Part shown: positions 57,003 through 64,000 of the stretch, piece after piece
How positions within the stretch are numbered: the stretch's first letter is position 1
How the letters are laid out: each line of letters begins with the position of its first letter
From: Mesobacillus sp. S13
GTDB taxonomy: Bacteria; Bacillota; Bacilli; Bacillales; Cytobacillaceae
Direction of reading: 5' to 3'
Length of the DNA: 64,000 bases
Assembly: GCF_020422885.1 (NCBI RefSeq)
Contig: NZ_CP084622.1
Location: 216,001-280,000, forward strand
Position numbers and translations under genes: made by a program
Notes under the pieces: model-generated
Told to the model about the DNA's origin: nothing
What the model saw: only the letters and a program-made list of their open reading frames with translations
Database searches by the model: none

Positions 57003-58550
57003 ATGAAAACCGAGCTGCAAGACCAGGAAAAAATCATTGTATTAGACTTTGGCAGTCAGTATAACCAGTTGATCACAAGAAGGATCAGGGAGTTTGGCGT
57101 TTACAGCGAGCTTCATCCACATACGATTACGGCAGCGGAGATCAAGGAGATGAATCCAAAAGGAATCATTTTTTCCGGCGGCCCGAATTCTGTCTATGAT
57201 GAAGGAGCGTTCCGTTGTGATGAGGAGATTTTTGAACTTGGCTTACCGATTCTAGGGATCTGCTACGGAATGCAGCTGATGACGATGCATTTCGGCGGGA
57301 AAGTCGAGAAGGCGAAGAACCGTGAATATGGGAAAGCGCTGCTGACACTTCATAACCAGAACAGATTATTTGAAGGAACACCGGGCGAACAGGTTGTCTG
57401 GATGAGCCATGGAGACCTTGTGACAATGTCACCTCCTGGCTTTTCGGTGGATGGCATCAATCCTTCCTGCCCAATTGCGGCCATGAGTGATGAGAGCCGC
57501 AAGCTTTATGCAGTCCAGTTCCATCCGGAAGTACGCCATTCCATCTATGGAAATGACCTTTTGAAAAATTTCGTATTCAAAGTTTGCGAATGCGAAGGAA
57601 ATTGGTCGATGGAAAACTTTATCGAAATCGAAATAGAAAAAATCCGCCAGCAAGTCGGAGACAAGAAAGTTCTGTGTGCGCTTAGCGGGGGAGTGGATTC
57701 CTCGGTGGTCGCAGTCCTGATCCACAAAGCGATTGGCGACCAGCTGACTTGCATTTTCGTTGATCACGGTTTATTGAGGAAAGATGAAGCGGAAGGCGTT
57801 ATGAAAAATTTAGCTGACGGCTTCAATATGAATGTCATCAAAGTCGATGCGAAGGACCGTTTCTTGAGCAAGCTGGAGGGAGTTTCAGACCCTGAGCAGA
57901 AGCGCAAGATCATTGGTAATGAGTTCATCTATGTATTTGACGATGAAGCAGAAAAGCTGGAAGGCATTGAGTTCCTGGCACAAGGAACATTGTATACCGA
58001 TATCATTGAAAGCGGGACAGCTACAGCCCAGACCATCAAGTCGCATCATAATGTAGGCGGACTGCCTGAGGATATGCAGTTCAAATTGATTGAGCCATTG
58101 AATACATTATTCAAGGATGAAGTCCGTGCGCTTGGCACTGAACTTGGCATGCCGGAAGAAATCGTTTGGCGCCAGCCATTCCCTGGACCAGGCCTCGGTA
58201 TCCGTGTCCTAGGAGCCATAACGGAAGAAAAGCTGGAGATTGTTCGCGAATCAGATGCTATCCTGCGGGATGAAATCAAGAAGGCAGGCCTGGACCGTGA
58301 CATCTGGCAGTATTTTACCGTGCTGCCTGATATCCGCAGCGTGGGTGTCATGGGCGACGCCAGGACCTATGATTACACAATCGGAATCCGTGCAGTCACG
58401 TCCATCGACGGGATGACATCAGACTGGGCAAGGATCCCCTGGGATGTTCTAGAAGTCATCTCCACCAGGATTGTCAACGAAGTGGACCACATTAACCGCG
58501 TCGTTTATGATATAACCAGCAAACCGCCAGCAACCATTGAATGGGAATAA
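57003..58550 (+). CDS. guaA: GMP synthase (glutamine-hydrolysing)
   Basis: GuaA converts XMP to GMP using glutamine nitrogen and ATP. The 515-residue protein has a class I glutamine amidotransferase domain (Cys87 in LGICYGMQ; His and Glu in QFHPEVRHS). An ATP-pyrophosphatase domain follows with the P-loop [12 protein letters not shown], then the C-terminal dimerisation domain ending [16 protein letters not shown] precedes ATG 57003. It lies behind a guanine riboswitch and ahead of the purine transporter pbuG, which has its own riboswitch. Confidence 0.97.
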   Translation: MKTELQDQEKIIVLDFGSQYNQLITRRIREFGVYSELHPHTITAAEIKEMNPKGIIFSGGPNSVYDEGAFRCDEEIFELGLPILGICYGMQLMTMHFGGKVEKAKNREYGKALLTLHNQNRLFEGTPGEQVVWMSHGDLVTMSPPGFSVDGINPSCPIAAMSDESRKLYAVQFHPEVRHSIYGNDLLKNFVFKVCECEGNWSMENFIEIEIEKIRQQVGDKKVLCALSGGVDSSVVAVLIHKAIGDQLTCIFVDHGLLRKDEAEGVMKNLADGFNMNVIKVDAKDRFLSKLEGVSDPEQKRKIIGNEFIYVFDDEAEKLEGIEFLAQGTLYTDIIESGTATAQTIKSHHNVGGLPEDMQFKLIEPLNTLFKDEVRALGTELGMPEEIVWRQPFPGPGLGIRVLGAITEEKLEIVRESDAILRDEIKKAGLDRDIWQYFTVLPDIRSVGVMGDARTYDYTIGIRAVTSIDGMTSDWARIPWDVLEVISTRIVNEVDHINRVVYDITSKPPATIEWE

Positions 58551-58565
58551 AACACGAACGATATT

Positions 58566-58595
58566 AAAAACGGACATGAAAATGTTCGTTTTTTT
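58566..58595 (+). terminator. guaA terminator
   Basis: ACGGACAT (58570-58577), GAAA loop, ATGTTCGT (58582-58589), then seven T. The pbuG promoter starts just after. Confidence 0.9.
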
Positions 58596-58596
58596 A

Positions 58597-58625
58597 TTGA
58601 CTCGGGGCAAAAGTCCTGATAGAAT
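58597..58625 (+). promoter_or_regulatory. pbuG promoter
   Basis: TTGACT (58597-58602), 17-bp spacer, TAGAAT (58620-58625). Confidence 0.82.
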
Positions 58626-58654
58626 GAATCTGAACTTAATATTTTGTCATAATT

Positions 58655-58828
58655 CGTCGTATAATGTTGGGGATATGGCCCAAAAGTTTCTACCGAGCTA
58701 CCGTAAATGGCTTGACTACGAGGTATAGAATTCATGGCTGGCAATCTATCAAGCTTTTAATCTATTGCCGCCATCATTTCTCCTATTGCCTTTAGTCAAC
58801 GCCCGGTATCCCGAGGCGTTTTTCTTTT
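58655..58828 (+). promoter_or_regulatory. guanine riboswitch with terminator, upstream of pbuG
   Basis: Purine aptamer at about 58655-58733: TCGTATAATG..., GATATGGCC, GTTTCTACC, ACCGTAAAT and TTGACTACGA. The specificity base is C (GACTACG), so guanine or hypoxanthine is sensed. The terminator is AACGCCCGG (58798-58806) with CCGAGGCGTT (58811-58820) and a T-rich tail. Confidence 0.92.
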
Positions 58829-58868
58829 TGGCTGTATTTCCTGAAAACTATTCAGGGGGAAATGAAAA

Positions 58869-60200
58869 ATGAAGAAGTATTTCGAGTTTGAGAAGCTTGG
58901 CACGAACTATCGCCGCGAATTCATCGGCGGGATGACAACGTTCCTTGCCATGGCGTACATCCTGATTGTTAATCCGAATATCCTCACTCTGGCTGACATA
59001 CAGGATCTGCCGGATTCGTTGAGGATGGATGCCGGTGCTGTTTTTGTAGCGACAGCTCTTGCGGCAGCTGTAGGTTCCATCATCATGGGACTGATCGGTA
59101 AGTACCCGATCGCCCTTGCTCCGGGAATGGGTTTGAACGCATTCTTTGCTTACACAGTTGTTCTTAGCCACGGTGCTCCATGGCAGCACGCGCTTGCCGC
59201 AGTCTTCATCTCAAGTGTATTCTTCTTGCTCCTGACAATTTCAGGCTGGCGTGAAAAACTGATCAATGCCATCCCAGTTGAACTCAAGCATGCAGTTGGG
59301 GCAGGAATTGGGTTGTTCATCACATTCATTGGTTTGAAAAATGCAGGAATCATTGTCGATAATCCAGCAACACTTGTTGGATTGGGCGACTTGACAAATG
59401 CCAATACATTACTAGCGCTTTTTGGTTTATTAATTACGGTCATCATGCTGACAAGAGGCATTCACGGTGCTGTTTTCTTTGGAATCATCATAAGTGTTAT
59501 TGTCGGAATGATTTTCAATCTTATTGATACGCCTGAAAAGGTAGTTGGGGCAGTACCAAGCGTAGCGCCAACATTTGGAGCAGTTTTTACAGCATTCGGT
59601 GATCCATCTTTCTATACATCAACCATGCTCGGGATTATCCTGACCTTCTTGTTCGTCGATTTCTTTGATAACGCAGGTACACTTGTGGCAGTTGCCAACC
59701 AGGCAGGTCTGATGAAAGAGAACAAGCTACCGCGCGCCGGCCGCGCATTGTTTGCAGACTCGATCGCTTCACTAGTTGGTTCCATCTTTGGTACGTCGAC
59801 AACTACATCCTATATTGAATCATCTGCAGGTGTTGCATCAGGTGCCAGAAGCGGATTTGCTTCCCTGGTTACAGCAGGATTCTTCCTGTTATCGCTATTC
59901 TTTTTCCCGCTGCTTTCTGTAGTCACTTCGGCAGTGACGGCGCCGGCATTGATCATCGTCGGTGTGCTGATGGTTTCTTCACTGGGCAAGATTGAATGGG
60001 GTCGTTTTGAAATCGCAGTGCCATCATTCTTGACAATGATTGCGATGCCTTTGTCATCTAGCATTGCTACTGGGATCGCGGCAGGATTCATTTTTTATCC
60101 AATCACGATGCTCGTAAAAGGAAAGTCAAAAGATGTCCATCCAATTATGTATCTGTTTTTCGTGATTTTCGTTCTATACTTTGTGTTTCTAACAGAATAG
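58869..60200 (+). CDS. pbuG: guanine/hypoxanthine permease PbuG (NCS2/AzgA family)
   Basis: A purine-base transporter of 443 residues with about 12 membrane helices. AzgA-type motifs are present: EFIGGMTTFLAMAYILIVNPNIL near the N-terminus, ALAPGMGLNAFFAY near residue 82, TFLFVDFFDNAGTLVAVANQAGL near 255 and GTSTTTSYIESSAGVASGARSG. It brings in hypoxanthine and guanine for salvage. The guanine riboswitch before it fits this specificity. CAGGGGGA precedes ATG 58869. Confidence 0.94.
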   Translation: MKKYFEFEKLGTNYRREFIGGMTTFLAMAYILIVNPNILTLADIQDLPDSLRMDAGAVFVATALAAAVGSIIMGLIGKYPIALAPGMGLNAFFAYTVVLSHGAPWQHALAAVFISSVFFLLLTISGWREKLINAIPVELKHAVGAGIGLFITFIGLKNAGIIVDNPATLVGLGDLTNANTLLALFGLLITVIMLTRGIHGAVFFGIIISVIVGMIFNLIDTPEKVVGAVPSVAPTFGAVFTAFGDPSFYTSTMLGIILTFLFVDFFDNAGTLVAVANQAGLMKENKLPRAGRALFADSIASLVGSIFGTSTTTSYIESSAGVASGARSGFASLVTAGFFLLSLFFFPLLSVVTSAVTAPALIIVGVLMVSSLGKIEWGRFEIAVPSFLTMIAMPLSSSIATGIAAGFIFYPITMLVKGKSKDVHPIMYLFFVIFVLYFVFLTE

Positions 60201-60206
60201 CAGGGA

Positions 60207-60237
60207 GGTCCAGCGGCTGACGCTGGATCTTTTTTTG
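60207..60237 (+). terminator. pbuG terminator
   Basis: GGTCCAGCG (60207-60215) pairs with CGCTGGATC (60221-60229), one G-U pair, then eight T. Confidence 0.9.
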
Positions 60238-60272
60238 CCAAAAATTGAAGAGCTCCTGTCAAATACTTCGGA

Positions 60273-60301
60273 TTGACTTATAAATCTTCGTTTTATACGA
60301 T
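60273..60301 (+). promoter_or_regulatory. glcT promoter
   Basis: TTGACT (60273-60278), 17-bp spacer, TACGAT (60296-60301), 35 bp before the start. Confidence 0.75.
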
Positions 60302-60335
60302 ATTCCCATAGAACAAGCTGAAACGGGGATACAGC

Positions 60336-61178
60336 ATGGATAAAATCGAAGTGAAAAAGGGTTTGAATAATAATGTCTTAATTGCTGACCATCCAACGTT
60401 CGGAGAAGTCATCCTGATTGGCAAGGGCATTGGCTTCAATCGGAAAAAGGGTGACAGCCTAGAAGAGGGTCAGGCAGAGAAGATGTTTGTCCTGAAGGAT
60501 GAAAAGGAACAGGCAAACTACATTAAACTTTTGCCATTTGTTGAGAATGATCTGCATGAGGCCATCATTTCTTCTATTGAATTAATCAAAAAACGGACAG
60601 CGAGCCAACTGAACGAACACATCCATGTTGCCCTGACCGATCACTTAATGTTCGCGGTCAACAGGATTGCAAAAGGGATGGAATTCAAGAATCCATTTTT
60701 GGTGGAAACCAAGACACTGTATCCGACCGAATTTGAAATTGCGAAGGAAGTTGTACAGCTGATTAAAGAGAAGTCTGGTGTTGAACTTCCAGATGGGGAG
60801 ATCGGCTTTGTTGCCCTCCATATTCATAGTGCCGTAATGAATCGCAATCTGTCTGATGTGAACAAACACTCACAACTTGTGACAAAACTGGTACAGATGA
60901 TTGAGGAGAACCTGGATATCGTCATTGATAAAGAAGGCATTGACTATACAAGACTAGTCCGCCACATACGATTCACGATCGAAAGAGTCAATAATGGGGA
61001 AAAAGTAGAGGAACCAGAAAAATTTGCAGACCTCTTGAAAGAAGAATATCCTCTGTGTTACAATCTTTCGTGGAAACTCATTAAAGTGATGCAGCAGACC
61101 TTGAAAAAACAAGTATGCGATGCTGAAGCCGTGTATCTGACGATGCATCTGCAAAGGCTTCAGAAAAAAGTTAAATAG
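60336..61178 (+). CDS. glcT: transcription antiterminator GlcT (BglG/SacY family)
   Basis: GlcT binds the RAT sequence in the ptsG leader and prevents termination when glucose is present. The 280-residue protein has an N-terminal CAT RNA-binding domain (about 1-58, NNNVLIADHPTFGEVILIGKGIGFNRKKGD) and two PTS regulation domains. Candidate regulatory histidines are in LNEHIHVALTDHL (PRD1), VALHIHSAV (PRD1) and YLTMHLQRL (PRD2). Phosphorylation of PRD1 by PtsG inactivates it without glucose. The gene lies directly upstream of its target ptsG. Confidence 0.95.
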   Translation: MDKIEVKKGLNNNVLIADHPTFGEVILIGKGIGFNRKKGDSLEEGQAEKMFVLKDEKEQANYIKLLPFVENDLHEAIISSIELIKKRTASQLNEHIHVALTDHLMFAVNRIAKGMEFKNPFLVETKTLYPTEFEIAKEVVQLIKEKSGVELPDGEIGFVALHIHSAVMNRNLSDVNKHSQLVTKLVQMIEENLDIVIDKEGIDYTRLVRHIRFTIERVNNGEKVEEPEKFADLLKEEYPLCYNLSWKLIKVMQQTLKKQVCDAEAVYLTMHLQRLQKKVK

Positions 61179-61190
61179 GCATTTATTTTT

Positions 61191-61301
61191 TACGTGTTAC
61201 TGATTCGATCAGGCATGAGTAAAGAATGTAATTGAAATGGAGTTTTATGGGTAATATATCCGTATGCTTCTTTCCGCTACATCTTTCTCATGCCTTTTTT
61301 A
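61191..61301 (+). promoter_or_regulatory. ptsG leader: RAT antiterminator site overlapping a terminator
   Basis: 61191-61220 (ACGTGTTACTGATTCGATCA followed by GGCATGAGT) matches the B. subtilis ptsG RAT. Its 3' half is also the 5' arm of a terminator: AGGCATGAGTAAAGA (61211-61225) pairs with TCTTTCTCATGCCT (61282-61295), one bulge, then six T. GlcT binding should favour the RAT fold. Confidence 0.92.
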
Positions 61302-61358
61302 TTTGTTTTTTTATTGTTTGTAACCGCTTTAGGAGAAAAAATTACAGGAGGTCTTCCT

Positions 61359-63434
61359 ATGTTAAAGAAAGCTTTTGGTGTTCTTCAAAAAGTAGGTAAA
61401 GCGCTGATGCTTCCAGTTGCACTATTGCCAGCTGCAGGTATTTTGCTTGCTCTTGGTGCTGCGCTTCGCAACCCTGCTTTGCTGGAGCTTGCTCCATTTT
61501 TAGATAACAGCGGCGTCGATATGGTAGCTGCTGTCATGCAAAAGGCCGGGGACGTTGTCTTCGGAAACCTTCCGCTCTTATTTGCGGTCGGTGTTGCCGT
61601 CGGTTTAGCTGGCGGTGAAGGTGTAGCCGGTCTTGCGGCAATCATCGGGTACCTGATCATGAATGTGACAATGGGTACAGTTCTTCAAATCACACCAGAG
61701 GATGTAAATGGACTTAACTATCAAAACATCCTGGGAATCCCAACCCTGCAAACGGGTGTATTCGGCGGTATCATCGTTGGTATAATAGCTGCCGCTCTTT
61801 ACAATAAGTTCTTTGAAATTGAATTGCCATCCTATCTTGGGTTCTTCGCTGGTAAGCGTTTCGTGCCAATCATTACAGCGGGAACAGCCATTTTGCTTGG
61901 TTTAGCAATGCTTGTCATCTGGCCGCCAATCCAAAATGGCCTGAATGCATTCTCGCAAAACATGGTTCACGCCAACTTGACTTTATCTGCGTTCATCTTT
62001 GGAGTAGTTGAACGTTCATTGATTCCATTCGGATTGCACCATATTTTCTATTCACCATTCTGGTATGAATTCGGCCAATATACTACATTAGCTGGCGATG
62101 TTGTCCGCGGTGACCAGCGTATCTTCATGGCTCAGATTGGGGACAACGTACAAGACCTGACTGCTGGTACGTTCATGACTGGTAAATTCCCGTTCATGAT
62201 GTTTGGCCTTCCAGCAGCAGCTTTAGCGATTTATCAAGAAGCACGTCCTGAAAGAAAAGCAGTCGTCGGCGGTTTGATGGTATCTGCAGCATTGACATCA
62301 TTCCTGACAGGGATCACAGAACCACTTGAGTTCTCATTCCTGTTCGTAGCACCAGTACTATTTGGGGTTCACGCGATCTTTGCAGGTCTATCCTTTATGA
62401 CGATGCACCTGTTAAATGTAAAAATCGGTATGACATTCTCCGGTGGTCTGATTGACTACATTCTGTTCGGTCTGATCAACCCTCAGACAAATGCATGGAT
62501 TGTTATCCCTGTAGGTTTAGTGTTCGCGGTCATTTACTACTTCGGCTTCCGTTTCGCGATCCGTAAGTTTAACCTGATGACTCCAGGCCGTGAAGAAGTA
62601 GAAGAAGATGAGGTAGAAGGCTCAGCGAAAGGACAAACTAGCGACCTTCCATATGAAGTCCTTGAAGCAATGGGCGGAAAAGAAAATATCGCTCATCTTG
62701 ATGCATGTATCACCAGACTTCGTGTATCAGTAAATGACATTAAGGATGTCGACAAAGACCGTTTGAAAAAGCTTGGTGCAGCTGGCGTACTTGAAGTCGG
62801 CAACAATATCCAGGCGATCTTCGGACCGCGTTCAGAGACAATCAAAGGTCAGATGAGAGACATCATGAATGGTAAAAGGCCTCGTCCGGTCGAAACGAAC
62901 CAGGCAACAGAAGTTGAACAGCAAATCGAAGAAGTAAATCCAGAAGCGTTGCAAACGCACCATGACGCAGATGCAAGCGCTGATGTATTTGTTTCTCCTA
63001 TTAAAGGAGAAATCTTGCCAATCACTGAAGTGCCTGACCAAGTCTTCTCAGGCAAGATGATGGGAGACGGTTTTGCGATCGTTCCTGCTGAGGGTACAGT
63101 TGTATCACCAGTAGACGGAAAGATCGTCAACCTGTTCCCGACAAAGCATGCGATTGGTATTCTGTCTGACTCTGGACGGGAAATCCTCATCCATGTTGGT
63201 ATTGACACTGTTAATTTGAAAGGACAAGGGTTTGAAACACTTGTTTCTGAAAATGATACAGTCACCAAAGGACAGCCGTTATTGAAAGTGGACCTTGATT
63301 ACATTAAGAAAAACGCAACATCCACTATCACTCCGATTGTTTTCACGAACCTTTCGGAAGGCGAGAGCATTGTCATTAATAAAAAGGGCAATGTAGATGT
63401 GAAAGACGAGGATATCATTAAGATTTCTAAATAA
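61359..63434 (+). CDS. ptsG: glucose-specific PTS enzyme IICBA
   Basis: PtsG takes up and phosphorylates glucose. The 691-residue protein has EIIC membrane helices (about 1-400, starting [24 protein letters not shown]), then EIIB with the phospho-cysteine Cys450 in [11 protein letters not shown], a linker rich in Gln and Glu, and EIIA with phospho-His612 in [17 protein letters not shown]. The domain order C-B-A is that of B. subtilis PtsG. ATG 61359 follows AGGAGG; an upstream in-frame ATG at 61290 lies within the leader terminator. Transcription depends on GlcT antitermination. Confidence 0.96.
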   Translation: MLKKAFGVLQKVGKALMLPVALLPAAGILLALGAALRNPALLELAPFLDNSGVDMVAAVMQKAGDVVFGNLPLLFAVGVAVGLAGGEGVAGLAAIIGYLIMNVTMGTVLQITPEDVNGLNYQNILGIPTLQTGVFGGIIVGIIAAALYNKFFEIELPSYLGFFAGKRFVPIITAGTAILLGLAMLVIWPPIQNGLNAFSQNMVHANLTLSAFIFGVVERSLIPFGLHHIFYSPFWYEFGQYTTLAGDVVRGDQRIFMAQIGDNVQDLTAGTFMTGKFPFMMFGLPAAALAIYQEARPERKAVVGGLMVSAALTSFLTGITEPLEFSFLFVAPVLFGVHAIFAGLSFMTMHLLNVKIGMTFSGGLIDYILFGLINPQTNAWIVIPVGLVFAVIYYFGFRFAIRKFNLMTPGREEVEEDEVEGSAKGQTSDLPYEVLEAMGGKENIAHLDACITRLRVSVNDIKDVDKDRLKKLGAAGVLEVGNNIQAIFGPRSETIKGQMRDIMNGKRPRPVETNQATEVEQQIEEVNPEALQTHHDADASADVFVSPIKGEILPITEVPDQVFSGKMMGDGFAIVPAEGTVVSPVDGKIVNLFPTKHAIGILSDSGREILIHVGIDTVNLKGQGFETLVSENDTVTKGQPLLKVDLDYIKKNATSTITPIVFTNLSEGESIVINKKGNVDVKDEDIIKISK

Positions 63435-63446
63435 GCCATAATAGCT

Positions 63447-63477
63447 GCCGGTCTCCTGAATGGAGGCCGGCTGTTTT
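63447..63477 (+). terminator. ptsG terminator
   Basis: GCCGGTCTCC (63447-63456) pairs with GGAGGCCGGC (63462-63471), one G-U pair, followed by TGTTTTT. Confidence 0.9.
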
Positions 63478-63535
63478 TATATAGAAGAAAAGGATCAATC
63501 GAAATGTTTCCCAATTATTTCAAGGATAAATCATG

Positions 63536-63564
63536 TTGACTCTGGGCATGTCCGGTGATAGTAT
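63536..63564 (+). promoter_or_regulatory. promoter P1 of the second rRNA operon
   Basis: TTGACT (63536-63541), 17-bp spacer, TAGTAT (63559-63564). Confidence 0.78.
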
Positions 63565-63629
63565 ATAGAAACAGTCGCGAACAGGTTAACAACATTTTCT
63601 AGATGTGAAAATTAATTTGAAATTAGTTG

Positions 63630-63659
63630 TTGACATTCAACGCTGTGATGTGATAAATT
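63630..63659 (+). promoter_or_regulatory. promoter P2 of the second rRNA operon
   Basis: TTGACA (63630-63635), 18-bp spacer, TAAATT (63654-63659). Tandem promoters of this kind are usual for Bacillus rrn operons. The boxA TGCTCTTTGAAAAC follows at 63692-63705. Confidence 0.75.
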
Positions 63660-63802
63660 ATTAAAGTCGCTTCTGAGCGGCGCGCATGACTTGCTCTTTG
63701 AAAACTAAACAAACAAGCGTCAACAAACAATAAATTATCATGACTTCTATTTATAGAAGAACATGAGCCAACGTTTTAACTTTATGAGCTAACTCATAAC
63801 TC

Positions 63803-64000
63803 TTTCTTGGAGAGTTTGATCCTGGCTCAGGACGAACGCTGGCGGCGTGCCTAATACATGCAAGTCGAGCGGATCTTCATTAGCTTGCTTTTGAAGATCA
63901 GCGGCGGACGGGTGAGTAACACGTGGGCAACCTGCCTGTAAGACTGGGATAACTTCGGGAAACCGGAGCTAATACCGGATAATCCTTTCCCTCACATGAG
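63803..64000 (+). rRNA. 16S ribosomal RNA, 5' end (partial, second rRNA operon)
   Basis: The sequence starts TTTCTTGGAGAGTTTGATCC and runs to the window edge. As far as it can be read it is identical to the first 16S copy (22814 onward). The 100 bp before it also match the first leader with only two small differences. No tRNA genes precede it, unlike the first operon. Confidence 0.96.

Overview
The window comes from a low-to-mid GC, spore-forming Bacillaceae chromosome (Bacillus or Mesobacillus type). The gene order matches the Bacillus subtilis core: ddl-murF-cshA-ydbS-ydbT-ydcA-acpS-ydcC-alr-ndoAI-ndoA-rsbRSTUVW-sigB-rsbX-tex-cmpA-sprT, then tsaE-tsaB-rimI-tsaD / ydiF / moaC / rex / ydiKL / groESL, then yeaC-yeaD-yebA-guaA-pbuG and glcT-ptsG. 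Spore genes (cmpA and a ger receptor operon), B. subtilis-type rRNA and the NusB-type boxA sites agree with this.

Layout. 1-4.6 kb: 3' end of ddl, murF, an esterase and the RNA helicase cshA. 4.7-12.6 kb: UV endonuclease uvsE, PH-domain membrane proteins ydbST, a rhomboid protease, acpS, the ydcC lipoprotein, alanine racemase and the EndoAI/EndoA (MazEF-type) module. 13.3-18.2 kb: the complete sigma-B general stress operon with an external sigma-A promoter and an internal sigma-B promoter. 18.4-21.3 kb: tex, the 39-codon cmpA on the minus strand, and a SprT-like gene. 21.3-28.0 kb: one large stable-RNA operon with 11 tRNAs, 16S-23S-5S and two more tRNAs, led by a tRNA-like structured element. 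28.3-38.5 kb: the t6A operon tsaE-tsaB-rimI-tsaD, a DnaA-box cluster, an ABC-F ATPase, moaC-rex and CIRCE-controlled groES-groEL.

38.5-52.1 kb is the accessory part: a VCBS-like protein, a RacA-like MerR/coiled-coil protein, an ECF transporter S component, a BCCT glycine-betaine transporter, an ECF sigma/anti-sigma pair with its own ECF promoter, an orphan substrate-binding lipoprotein, a germinant receptor operon in the order B-A-C, a secreted lipase and an unrecognised 124-residue protein. 52.3-63.4 kb returns to conserved genes: MoxR/DUF58/transglutaminase, guaA and pbuG each behind a guanine riboswitch, then the GlcT antiterminator and its target ptsG with a RAT/terminator leader. The window ends inside a second 16S gene with its own promoters.

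The parts not explained by standard features are: (1) a tRNA-Asn-like, apparently folded RNA at 21390-21500 heading the tRNA operon; (2) a DnaA-box cluster after tsaD; (3) three unrelated tandem-repeat arrays with regular periods (about 21, 52 and 53 bp) between genes; (4) a dispersed intergenic repeat present as a long copy before murF and as an apparently internally deleted copy at 40.7 kb; and (5) small promoter-to-hairpin units in front of cshA and tsaE. I see no phage, insertion sequence or CRISPR array.
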